The notes: generated from the sequence alone by a model not told the origin. A DNA stretch of 10,390 nt from Chromera velia (GCA_018398765.1 JAHBMJ010003503.1:1-10390); one strand, 5' to 3'. Shown: positions 1 to 7,941, counted from the first letter of the stretch. Numbers and translations: made by a program.

Positions 1-450
1 GATGCCCCCCCCTGGTGTGATTCAGAATGAGGTCATCTGAAAACGCCGGACTACGGATGGCGGGGGGGTGTGAGGCATAATGGTGGACAAAAAAAATTCC
101 TAACTTCTCAGTTATACAATATCCTAAAATCTCTTTAACTATCTAAGACCATCTTAAAACTCAAAAACACTAATATATTTTAAACTATCAGACATTATTT
201 AAAAGTGTCTTCAAACTAATCATGTTACTAATATGTCACTAGCTTAGTTAACAATCATGTGATTGGCAGAGGACTCAGTGAGGATGGTTGGGTGGGTATT
301 GCCGTTCAGGCACATTCAGGTGCATGGGAGGTGAAATTAATTTTGAACGTTGAGGATAGGTTGTGCGGTTTGAGTTCCAAAGATGGTCTGCATTCTTTTG
401 AGAGACTTTCCCCAGTTTGCACACACAAAACATGTTATTGTATTGTTATG
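1..450 (+). repeat. Left arm of the perfect inverted repeat
   Basis: It pairs base for base with 561-1010, with position i matching position 1011-i. The outer end is GATG plus C8 plus TGGTGTG. It may continue upstream of the window. Complementarity stops at 451, where G faces A at 560. Confidence 0.9.
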
Positions 451-488
451 GAGCATCGTTGCATGCATGGGCCTCTATAAGAAAAAAA

Positions 489-522
489 ATGCATGCATGC
501 ATGCATGCATGCATGCATGCAT
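489..522. repeat. (ATGC)8 microsatellite in the palindrome spacer
   Basis: Eight perfect ATGC units plus AT lie directly after an A8 run. The array is self-complementary (GCATGC is palindromic) and sits in the spacer between the two 450-bp arms, near the symmetry axis at 505.5. It can form its own hairpin at the tip of the larger cruciform. Together with the TGCATGCATGG word at 460-470 it makes the spacer dense in TGCATGC. Confidence 0.95.
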
Positions 523-560
523 TAAAAAGCTGAACGTCAGCCTCGGTGGGCAACTCCGCA

Positions 561-1010
561 CATAACAATACAATAACATGTTTTGTGTGTGCAAACTGGG
601 GAAAGTCTCTCAAAAGAATGCAGACCATCTTTGGAACTCAAACCGCACAACCTATCCTCAACGTTCAAAATTAATTTCACCTCCCATGCACCTGAATGTG
701 CCTGAACGGCAATACCCACCCAACCATCCTCACTGAGTCCTCTGCCAATCACATGATTGTTAACTAAGCTAGTGACATATTAGTAACATGATTAGTTTGA
801 AGACACTTTTAAATAATGTCTGATAGTTTAAAATATATTAGTGTTTTTGAGTTTTAAGATGGTCTTAGATAGTTAAAGAGATTTTAGGATATTGTATAAC
901 TGAGAAGTTAGGAATTTTTTTTGTCCACCATTATGCCTCACACCCCCCCGCCATCCGTAGTCCGGCGTTTTCAGATGACCTCATTCTGAATCACACCAGG
1001 GGGGGGCATC
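561..1010 (-). repeat. Right arm of the perfect inverted repeat
   Basis: This is the reverse complement of 1-450 with no difference seen. It ends CACCA-G8-CATC at 1010. The following bases, CACCCTCAGC, are presumably flanking DNA. Confidence 0.9.
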
Positions 1011-1087
1011 CACCCTCAGCTCTCGTAGCGCTGCACACCACCCCCCCCCCGGTGTCATACACCTCTATGGGCCTTGGTAGAGCCAGC

Positions 1088-1343
1088 CGTCTCTGCGCAA
1101 GCATCTGCGTGGAGCCAGACGGTGTACTGCCAGGCGTCTCCTTCCGATAGGTCTGACCGGCTGCCGTTCATAGCCGTTCATTCGTTAATATCTGTTGTCT
1201 TAATTTGCCTTTCCCTACCTCTGTCACTTTCTGTCCGTCTCTCACCTTACGTCGGAATGTAAGGTTTGCTGTATCTCTCTCTTATGTATTGCCAGTTCTT
1301 TCGGTTGCTTGCCCCGGTTTGTATCCAAACTTTCGCCGTCTCT
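1088..1343. promoter_or_regulatory. Cluster of CGTCTC (WGAGACG-type) words
   Basis: CGTCTCT, the reverse complement of AGAGACG, occurs at 1088-1094, 1236-1242 and 1337-1343. Shorter CGTCTC words lie at 1135-1140 and 1795-1800. WGAGACG repeats are known cis-elements of Toxoplasma GRA-gene promoters. The words here all share one orientation and lie in pyrimidine-rich DNA where they arise easily, and no downstream gene is secured. They are only a hint of a promoter. Confidence 0.2.
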
Positions 1344-1704
1344 TCATGTTTTGTTCGTCCCTCGGTCTGCCCGTCTACTTGCATTCAGAAAATAAAACTG
1401 GAAGGGGATCTGTTGTAAGCGTACTGTTCTGTCTATCGCCTGCTTCCTTCCAGCAGGCCGGTCTAAGAAAGAGAGAGAGAGAGTGGGAGAAAGTGAAACG
1501 AAGTCAAAAAACGGAGTTAGCTACCTCTTTCTTTCCGCTGGTTCCGCATTTTTCTTTTCGCTCTGTCTGTTGTTGGTGGTGTTCGATCTGCGTCTTTGTT
1601 TCGAGGCCACAGAGGTGTGGAGTTGCTTTGTTTTTCCGTCTTGCTTCAAGAAGAACGAAGGCAGCATGAAAGAGACATGAGAGGAAAAGGAAACAGTCGC
1701 ACTG

Positions 1705-1740
1705 CGCAAGAGTTTGAAGAGCCGCAAGAGTTTGAAGAGT
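1705..1740 (+). repeat. Tandem 18-bp duplication
   Basis: CGCAAGAGTTTGAAGAGC (1705-1722) is followed at once by the same unit with a final T (1723-1740). Two copies show one mismatch, which indicates a short recent tandem duplication. Confidence 0.9.
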
Positions 1741-2823
1741 GAACATTTGTCGGAATGCGCTTGTCTATCCCTCTTAGAATTTTTGCATTGACGCCGTCTC
1801 CGCCTTCTAATTTACCGCCTTCCGGTGCCCTCTGATACTGTCCCGTTTATGAATGTGAAGATCTGATGTGGTAGGAGCATGTACGCACGCACGTGCATGC
1901 CTGAACTTTTGCCCCGTTAGTTCTTTGATTGGCCGCACGTGTCCCTCTGAGTCTGTCTGTTTGTTGCTCGGTAGAAGGTTGATCGGTCTGCTCTTTTTTT
2001 TTCCCAGTTTTGGTCGTTTGCTTCTCTGTCTTCTCGCTGTGGCCGCCTTTTCCACTGGTTGCATCGAGACGAACTCTTGTCATGCAGAGTGTGTTGTTCA
2101 AAGTGTGAGTCCTTCTCCTCTTGCCTCGCTGTAGCCGCCTTCGCTTGTCTGACTTTGCTGCATTGCTGCGAGACCGGCGGCTCGGAAGAAGAAAGAAGAC
2201 AGTGAGGGGAAAGCGAAGCAGGAATGAGAGGTAAGAGAGCGAAAGAGAGGGAGATGAAGAAAAAAAAGAAAAAACAAAGTAAACGGCTGCGAGCGCATGC
2301 ATTAGCATGGGGATGCATGCGTACATGTGACCGCACGGATACTGCGCGGGCCTCACTGTGTCTTGCTCTCTGTCGCTCTTTCTGTCTAGCATTTCCGTCT
2401 CGTTCTTTCTTTCGTGGAGATCTGAGAGGTTAATGGAAAGCTGGAGAAACGTAAGACCTTGCATTGAGAAGCTTGCGGCCGTCGGGTGACGGGCTTTCAA
2501 ATTGCTGTCAGGTCGAGATGGTGTGCTTTTCCAGGCCACGAGCAAGCCAACGTCCCTAAAACGGGTTTTTCGAGGAAAGACCTGGCAGGTTGGCATTGCC
2601 AGCAAGGCAGTGGTGATAGTACCTTTGCGCACGTTAATCTGATTGACTTGCGTCAATGGGAGGAAACTTTTCTGCTTGTCAGCTTTCGCGTCTGAATATT
2701 TTTGACTACCTCATTAAAGGTATTCTCTTGGTTACATGGGTTTGCATTGCGTCTGCATGGTTGATCGTGTCCTTTTACTCGCCTTTTTTCCCTTTCCGCG
2801 CATACTCGAATATGTCTGGCTGA

Positions 2824-3087
2824 TCGCGGGGATGCGATTTTCTTGTCTGTGGCCGGGGGGGATCTGTGGAGTCCTACCCTGTGGCACCGCCCTCTGGACC
2901 CTCGTATACGCTATATTTGAATGAGCCCGCGTGCCGACGCCAGGCTCCGCCGCCGCGCTTTGCTTCGTACGTGTCGCGCGCGTCGATCAAAGTTGTTGAA
3001 ATCGAGTCTGACCTTCGTATTCAAGCATGCAACATGTTACTCGAGCAACGGATGGCATCGTTTGAGTCTGGTGTCTGTTTGACATAG
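2824..3087 (+). CDS. Possible 3' terminal exon, unknown protein
   Basis: This frame is open from just after TGA 2821-2823 to TAG 3085-3087. From about 2866 it reads like a real protein: a Pro/Ser start (VESYPVAPPSGPSYTLYL), then a mixed helix-like stretch (IKVVEIESDLRIQACNML) up to the stop. The stretch is clearly more GC-rich than the flanks, and Arg/Ala/Pro codons use G/C at the third position (2925-2990). No ATG opens the frame, so it would have to be the last exon of a spliced gene on the plus strand. I cannot identify a good branch/acceptor upstream, and no family is recognised. It could also be a chance open frame in a GC-rich patch. Confidence 0.3.
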   Translation, partial: SRGCDFLVCGRGGSVESYPVAPPSGPSYTLYLNEPACRRQAPPPRFASYVSRASIKVVEIESDLRIQACNMLLEQRMASFESGVCLT

Positions 3088-3940
3088 ATCGGGAGTCTGA
3101 GACTCTGAGAGAGAGGAACAGAGAGAAGCATAACTGGAAACCGTGCATGATAGAATGAACCCAGCTGAGTGGAATCCCAGATCGCTCCAGAGCTAAACCT
3201 TCTGTAAACTGTTGCCTGAATGAGTGTTGCCCACGTTCTTTCTCTAGACCTTTCTTCAGTTTTTGTCCTCGCTTTACCTTCTGTCTGGACGCCATAATGT
3301 GGCCGGACAGGGGGGACAAAGCACAGAAGCCTACAAAGTTCTGAGACTCATATAAGATAAAGCCTTTTTCTTTCACTAACTGAAGCAAACTAAAGCCCTT
3401 TTTCAGTTTATAATAGGATGCTTATCATGATGTCACCAAAGATAATAACCAGTCTCCATTCACTGCTCTAACAACCAATCTCCTTCACCAAACTCTTCTC
3501 CTCTTTATCTTCAGATCACTCTAGACTCCAGCTGCGTCCAGCAAACAGAACCTTAAACTTCACCATAAATGCAACACCATGTACTCTCCTCCACTAAGCA
3601 TACACGCTTGCCCACTGGATCTCCAGACCATGAATCCACAGAATAAGCCAACGACCTAACAGATGTCACCAAAAACAACAAATATCAACTAGCGCAGATT
3701 GACATCATGACAAAGAGGAATAAAGAGCCCAAGTCTGTCATACAAAGCGTCAACAGAAACAAAAGAATTTCAAAGCCGATACTAAGCCAAAACTGTATAT
3801 GGATCCGCGTGGGTCACCAACTTCCGGAGAGTTCAGGGCCGAGGACCTACAATTGGAGTATCTTTGTGGAGTGTGTCATTCCGAAGAGTTCATGAAGACT
3901 GAAGGGAGCTAAAAACGGAGAGTGATCACCATCATTGGTA
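3088..3940. other. Unassigned stretch, no supported gene
   Basis: The sequence turns A/C-rich after about 3400. The plus frame 3643-3895 is open (following TAA, ending TGA) and contains KRISKPILSQNCIWIRVGHQ. The overlapping frame ending at TAA 3910-3912 is also readable. Neither matches a family I recognise. They could be the decayed 3' end of a retroelement polyprotein, given the LTR-like edge at 3941, but nothing diagnostic such as integrase, RNase H or chromodomain motifs is visible. The minus frame 3388-2987 starts at TTG and is unconvincing. Confidence 0.35.
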
Positions 3941-4175
3941 TGTCACGGCCCAATGACCTAGTAAATATAGAGTGTGTTAGAGAACACACACCTGGGTCCG
4001 CGAGTTGTTGACCCACGTGGATCTGAGTATAGTATCAGTGTCTGCTACAATGTAGTATGTCCCGCAGAAACCTGTACTGCTATTAAACATCATGGCTTTT
4101 TGTCTAATTCTACCTTGACTGCGCAGGCAGTCTTTGTCTCTTCGCCTCTTTGTCTTCTGCATTTGACTGACTGAC
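3941..4175 (+). mobile_element. Possible degraded Ty3-type LTR (edge only)
   Basis: The stretch begins TGTCACGGCCC, a start common among Ty3/Gypsy LTRs (TGTCACG or TGTAACG). It contains two hairpins: GTGTGTT-AGAG-AACACAC at 3972-3989, and TGGGTC...GACCCA at 3993-4015. An ATTAAA polyadenylation-like word lies at about 4082. The right end is not defined, no CA terminus with a matching target duplication was found, and there is no second copy in the window. The end coordinate is a guess. Confidence 0.2.
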
Positions 4176-5025
4176 AAGAGGAAGAAGACCAACACACCAC
4201 TTATAATGCAGAAGCTCAAGAAACCACTCTCATGCAAAAATATGCGCATTCGATCCCCGGTCGATAAACGCTGACATCAGGCATCGCATGCGTCCATACA
4301 CTGATCGCTGCTTGAATTTTTCGCATACCAACGCACACGACGTGCAGATTATTTTCGTTATGATGCCTAGCTGGCGAAGATGGGTGCCTTAAACTACTCA
4401 TTGTTTGCGTTAGTGACCAAGCAATCACAAATGAAATACAAACATCACAAGGCATGCATAATTGAAGCAGCAAGCAGTGCAACCAACATGCATTGAAACG
4501 ATCAATTCATGTAAACACCAACAACCACAAACAGTATCAAGCCCAACGCAATCAGAAATGAAAAGAAACAAAAGGGTGACGCCAATAGCTTTCTTTGACG
4601 TAGTGTGGGGCAACATACAATTTTTTCTGAAATTTTTCAACTTATAAAAACAATTATTACTTACGGGGACGCGGCATACATAACAAAAACCTCAATCAAA
4701 CTTTTTATTGTTACTTAAAACAATCCCCCCTTTTAACGATAATCAAATGAAGTTAATTTAGTATACTCCAGAGATGAATCTTACTCACTAGCTTTAATAT
4801 AATTATCATATCAATTTATTTATAGTAATGTATACCTTACTATGTGTGAGAATTACATTGTTTGAATTCACTCGCAACTTATCTTATATAATAGTACTAT
4901 TTTTAGTGCAATTTTACTGAATGTTAGATGCCTACTAGCTAGGATCGGCCGATGACGATAGCGTATAAAGCATTGTCCTAGACTCACTGGTATCGACTGG
5001 CATGCATTGCATGATGGCCTAGTAC
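4176..5025. other. Intergenic DNA with an AT-rich block
   Basis: No gene is supported here. From about 4620 to 4925 the sequence is strongly AT-rich with many TATA/ATAATT runs. Before it, 4440-4560 is A/C-rich with GCATGC words at about 4450 and 4490. A perfect 10-bp palindrome, ATCGGCCGAT, lies at 4944-4953. After 4926 the composition returns to average, up to the retrotransposon target site. Confidence 0.5.
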
Positions 5026-5030
5026 CCTAC
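5026..5030 (+). repeat. Target-site duplication CCTAC (left)
   Basis: CCTAC lies immediately before the left LTR and is repeated exactly after the right LTR at 7937-7941. A 5-bp duplication is normal for LTR-retrotransposon integrases. Confidence 0.85.
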
Positions 5031-5291
5031 CGTAACGTTGTGAGGCTAGCCAGCTGCGCGACGGTACATGAAGCAGCATGTCAGGCCATATCGAGATGCG
5101 CGCATTTCGAGCGCATTTACGTCTATGCAATTAAGTCATACGCATGTACATGCAGTCGGCAGTGAGTCAAACCTTGGTATGAAAGTCTGTAAGGAAGTAT
5201 CTAGAAGTAAAAACCCGGTATAACAGATCCTGTATGTATGAGTCGAGTATGTTACGCTAGCTACTGATATGCACCTGCCTACCACCTAGCG
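5031..5291 (+). repeat. 5' LTR
   Basis: It is 261 bp and aligns end to end with 7675-7936 (about 24 substitutions and one 1-nt gap by hand alignment). It starts CGTAACGTTGTG and ends CCTAGCG, so it lacks the usual TG...CA ends. A TATAA word at 5219-5223 could be the LTR promoter; the right copy reads CATGA there. Confidence 0.88.
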
Positions 5292-5302
5292 TGGTAGCGG
5301 AG
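5292..5302 (+). promoter_or_regulatory. Primer-binding site, initiator-Met tRNA type
   Basis: TGGTAGCGGAG begins at the first base after the 5' LTR. TGG pairs with the CCA end of a tRNA. TGGTAGC followed by NGAG matches the complement of eukaryotic initiator-Met tRNA 3' ends (human PBS complement TGGTAGCAGAG), with one difference in 11. It supports minus-strand priming by initiator-Met tRNA. The host's own tRNA sequence would decide whether the G is a true match. Confidence 0.75.
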
Positions 5303-5305
5303 TAG

Positions 5306-7218
5306 CACGATCGCTTCGGGGGTATTCGCAGACCGTCTCTTAGTCGTGAATTTGCAGTGCGAGGTCCGTCATCTGCAGCTGCCCACAGCTTGCCTGACTA
5401 TGCGCCAAACCCTTTAACTCAGATAGAGACGTACAGCACTCAATCATTTTACTTTGCAGAAAGAGTCATTGACACGTTCAGACCACTTCTGAAGAGATGT
5501 CAATTTGAGAACGCTTTGGAAGTTTTCTTTCTATCGTTGAAAAATTAAAGAAATTTAAAGACGTTCCTTCTCGTGATGTGCAGAAGAGCGGTGAAGGCTT
5601 CTTGCTGGAGGGACGCGAGATTGCGCAGGAACTTCTGAGAGCAACTGGTGTGTCTGTCACTTCATCAGGAGAAGACAATCTTCAGGCAGAAGCCGTTGTG
5701 CAGAAAAAAAAATGCCGATCCGATACGGAAGGCAAGAAAACCCGCAGAAGCGGAAGGATGACGGAAGCTGCGTGGAGGAGGGGAGAGGCAGAGCGAGCAA
5801 AGACTCAGCAATCATCTGACGTCTTCAGGTCCCGTTGCCCTCAGGATGGTGAGAAGAGAGTGAGGGGAGGAAGGAGAAAGAGAAAGAAAAATCACTGTGC
5901 GGACATCTCTAAGGCAGCCATAAGTGTATCCAATGACAACAGCATCATCCAACCAGGTAACCCACGGTCCAAATATCTTGTGAGAGAAGGGGCTACGCAG
6001 AACAGAGGATCTTCTCCTGGAGAGAGAAGGTTTAGAACGAACCTGACTTACTTTGCTGTGCCTTTTCAGGGGGCAGACGGAGGTGAATTGTCCCGTGGGG
6101 GAAATGGCTGGCGTGGTGGGGTATCCGCGTACGATGATAATGACCATGTTAGTCAGTCGTCCCGAAAAAAAGGCGGAGAGACGTATGAAATACAGAAAGA
6201 GAGTAGGTTTGTCAATACCGATAGGGGCGTGATCTTTGCGACGCCTCAGACGACTTTTGATTTCGGTCAAGGCTTCCCTGTGATGGCTCCTGCTGGAGGG
6301 GATGGTCAGATGAATGAGGCTGCTCCAATGGAGCTGTACCGGATCGAAAGGAGTGGGAAGGAGGAAGGAGGTGTGGGAAGGGGCTTGTTTGAGACGTTGT
6401 ATGGAGTTGGGAGTTGGGAATTAAGAGAGCAAATCTACTGTCAGTCTGAGAGACCACATAGCCCGTCTCTGCAGCTCAATCGTTTGGAGACAGGTGGGCA
6501 GGGAAATGACTTTGGGGGTGGGAGTCTAGGGAAAACAGAGAGATAAAAACAAAAGCGCCAAGAAAAGAAAGAGAGAAAGAGGCAGGAAAAGCATAAAAGG
6601 GAAATACTGGCTGTGAGGCAAACGAAGGAGACGGACAGCCCTTGGTCCCCCCTGCCTCCAATCAGTGAGGGAGTGGAGGAACCGGCAGTCTCGTCTGATG
6701 GTTTGACACCGTCTTGTCAGGCCAGGCATCGGCAAGAGAGAACAGAGGCAAAGAACAAAGAGAAAGAGAGAAGGTGAGCAGCCCATGCAAAACCAAAGAC
6801 GCCAGTCCCACTGTATGATCCGCTCCAGCATGAGTATTGGGAGGATGTGTCTTTTCGTTTTTGGTTGGGAAGGGAAGACTTGATCCCAAATGTTCAGGGA
6901 ATCGGCACGGCAGACTGGAATGCATTTTTAGCACATCGTGGATGTGGACAGACAGGAGAAACATTTTACAGGGAGATGTATAGAAATGGAGGGGGTGTGA
7001 TGCCGTGTGTGCCAGAAGTGAGACCTGCAGTATGGCAGATGAGGAGCATACAGACCGCTCATACCTCAGCGCAGCCTTTTATCAGTCCACAATCTTCATT
7101 AGAACAGCGGCACCAAGCTGGAAAAGAATTGAACAAAATAGATAGCAGAGGGACGGGGGTGATTGTGGGGCCAACCGATTGGGAGATGCAGTACTATGGC
7201 ATCCAGTGGACTCCGTAA
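5306..7218 (+). pseudogene. Broken gag-like frame of the retrotransposon
   Basis: Two frames read as one protein. 5306-5545 contains FYFAERVIDTFRPLLKRCQF and ends at TAA 5546. The -1 frame, open from 5509, continues with VEKLKKFKDVPSRDV and GREIAQELLRATG and runs to TAA 7216-7218, with only two stops inside: TAA 6544-6546 and TGA 6775-6777. The N-terminal part is helical and capsid-like in character. The middle (about 5700-6780) is Arg/Lys/Glu/Gly-rich and probably disordered. The C-terminal part (6778-7215) is compact and Trp-rich (LQHEYWEDVSFRFWLGRED, PTDWEMQYYGIQWTP). No ATG opens it and no known Gag domain is recognised. Gag is inferred from its position after the PBS. Confidence 0.6.
6541..6775 (+). 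repeat. Purine-rich low-complexity tract
   Basis: The plus strand is dominated by GAAAG/GAGAG words at 6541-6600 and 6730-6775. It lies inside the broken frame and encodes mostly Lys/Arg/Glu/Gln. Both in-frame stops of the pseudogene fall at its edges. AAGGTGAGC at 6771-6779 also looks like a splice donor, but the same frame continues cleanly afterwards, which argues against an intron. Confidence 0.6.
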
Positions 7219-7659
7219 ACCGTTACGAAGGAGCGATTTTAAACCGATGTCTGTTTTTCGTCTTTTTTCATCTAAATTTTTTTTTTCTATTGTTGTTCTC
7301 GTACGCGTCTCACTCTCTTTGACCGAGTATGGACGCGGCCTTGAAGGGGGAGGGGGCATGTACACAGGGTATACGGTGAAGTCGGTACAGATGGTGCTTG
7401 GGAGTTGCAATGGTTTGACTGGGGTAGACTATGAGTTGACGATGCAAAAGAGAAGAAAAGCTATAGGAAAGATGGTAAAAGGAATCTTGAAAACAGAAAT
7501 AACAGAGATGAAAGAAAAGAAAAGTGACCTTTGATCTCTGTGATGCCGCAGGTGAGGGAAAGCGATGATCTAATCAATGATCACCACTCCATTGCTCTAA
7601 AGAGTTGCATTAGAAAATTCCCTTGCATTCTCTAGGTAAGCCAGCGTGGACGTGGCTTC
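7219..7659 (+). pseudogene. 3' internal region of the retrotransposon, possible decayed coding tail
   Basis: Between the main stop and the polypurine tract the same frame has stops at 7240, 7273, 7342, 7432, 7525 and 7633. Between them it contains readable pieces, notably VYGEVGTDGAWELQWFDWG (about 7370-7425) and ISVMPQVRESDDLINDHH (about 7534-7587). A T-rich patch (7255-7320) separates these from the main frame. An overlapping frame is open from 7163 to 7534. This is either a decayed extension of the same protein, a second ORF, or untranslated sequence. Confidence 0.3.
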
Positions 7660-7672
7660 AGGGGGGAGGTGG
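7660..7672 (+). promoter_or_regulatory. Polypurine tract
   Basis: AGGGGGGAGGTGG (one T) ends two bases before the 3' LTR (7675). In LTR retrotransposons this RNase-H-resistant purine run primes plus-strand synthesis. Its position is exactly as expected. Confidence 0.75.
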
Positions 7673-7674
7673 CA

Positions 7675-7936
7675 CGTAACGTTGTGAGGCTAGCCAGCCG
7701 CGCAACGGTACGCGAAGCAGCATGTCAGGCCATTATTGAGATGCGCACAGTTTAAGCGCATTTACGTCCATGCAATTAAGTCACACGTATGCGCATGCAG
7801 TCGGCAGTGAGTCAAACCTTGGTATGAAAGTCTGTAAGGAAGTATCTAGAAGTAAGAACCTGGCATGACAGATCCTGTATGTACGAGTCGAGTATGTTAC
7901 GCTAGCCACTAATATGTACCTGCCCACTACCTAGCG
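7675..7936 (+). repeat. 3' LTR
   Basis: It is 262 bp and pairs with the 5' LTR at about 91% identity. I count 24 substitutions, 23 of them transitions, and one 1-nt gap. It ends CCTAGCG at 7936, followed directly by the duplicated target CCTAC. Confidence 0.88.
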
Positions 7937-7941
7937 CCTAC
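7937..7941 (+). repeat. Target-site duplication CCTAC (right)
   Basis: It is identical to 5026-5030 and abuts the 3' LTR. The inferred empty site reads GTAC-CCTAC-AAAACC. Confidence 0.85.

Larger units (their letters stand above)
1..1010. mobile_element. Perfect foldback (inverted-repeat) element, 450-bp arms
   Basis: Bases 1-450 are the exact reverse complement of 561-1010. I compared the arms base by base over 1-258, and over the rest through their identical translations, and found no mismatch or gap. A 110-nt spacer (451-560) separates them. Each arm has a G/C-run terminus (GATG followed by C8), an AT-rich part (about 85-255) and a mixed part (about 256-450). No transposase reading frame exists; the short frames in the arms only mirror each other. 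It could be a foldback or MITE-type DNA transposon kept identical by recent origin or gene conversion, or a template-switch or assembly palindrome, because the left arm begins exactly at the window edge. No target duplication can be checked on the left side. Confidence 0.75.
1011..2823. other. Low-complexity intergenic or UTR-like DNA, no supported gene
   Basis: The plus strand is pyrimidine-rich at 1150-1460 and 1550-2210, with purine-rich stretches at 1460-1510, 1660-1745 and 2180-2280. Several frames stay open on both strands, including 154 codons at 1205-1669 plus and 269 codons at 2656-1847 minus. They begin at TTG, have biased Ser/Leu/Phe or Lys/Arg composition and show no domain, so I read them as products of strand bias. 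The tract resembles coccidian promoter/UTR DNA in composition, which is inference only. The frame 2466-2695 plus reads slightly more like protein but has no supported exon boundary. Confidence 0.5.
5031..7936 (+). mobile_element. LTR retrotransposon, 2.9 kb, non-autonomous and decayed
   Basis: All structural marks of a complete LTR element are present: direct repeats (5031-5291, 7675-7936), a 5-bp target duplication CCTAC on both sides, a tRNA-type primer-binding site touching the left LTR (5292), and a polypurine tract touching the right LTR (7660-7672). The internal region is only 2383 bp. It encodes a gag-like or otherwise unknown frame, broken by one frameshift and stop codons. No CCHC knuckle, protease, RNase H, integrase or credible reverse-transcriptase signature is visible, so it resembles the small non-autonomous classes (TRIM/LARD or gag-only elements). 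LTR identity is about 91%, consistent with an old insertion. The orientation is plus, as shown by the PBS and PPT order. Confidence 0.88.

Noticed and set aside
259-752. Two mirrored ORFs of about 70 codons in the palindrome arms
   Set aside because: They are the same arm sequence read from each side, start at GTG, run into the spacer and show no domain; they follow from the inverted repeat.
1205-1669. 154-codon plus-strand frame
   Set aside because: It starts at TTG, has biased composition and no motif, and lies in the same skewed tract.
1847-2656. 269-codon minus-strand frame
   Set aside because: It starts at TTG, consists of Ser/Leu/Phe and Lys/Arg/Gln low-complexity blocks, and overlaps open frames on the plus strand in pyrimidine-rich DNA; best explained by strand bias.
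2466-2695. Open plus frame with a fairly protein-like reading
   Set aside because: No ATG, no convincing splice sites and no recognisable family; too short to support alone.
4247-4262. TTCGATCCCCGG resembling a tRNA T-arm
   Set aside because: The upstream 5 bases do not pair with CCCGG, and no D-arm, anticodon arm or acceptor stem is present at the right spacing.
6131-6145. AYDD in the retroelement frame as a reverse-transcriptase YxDD box
   Set aside because: It lies in a low-complexity stretch with none of the flanking RT motifs or hydrophobic context.
6771-6779. Splice donor-like AAGGTGAGC at the in-frame TGA
   Set aside because: The same frame continues readable directly after it and no matching acceptor is needed; decay of CGA to TGA is simpler.
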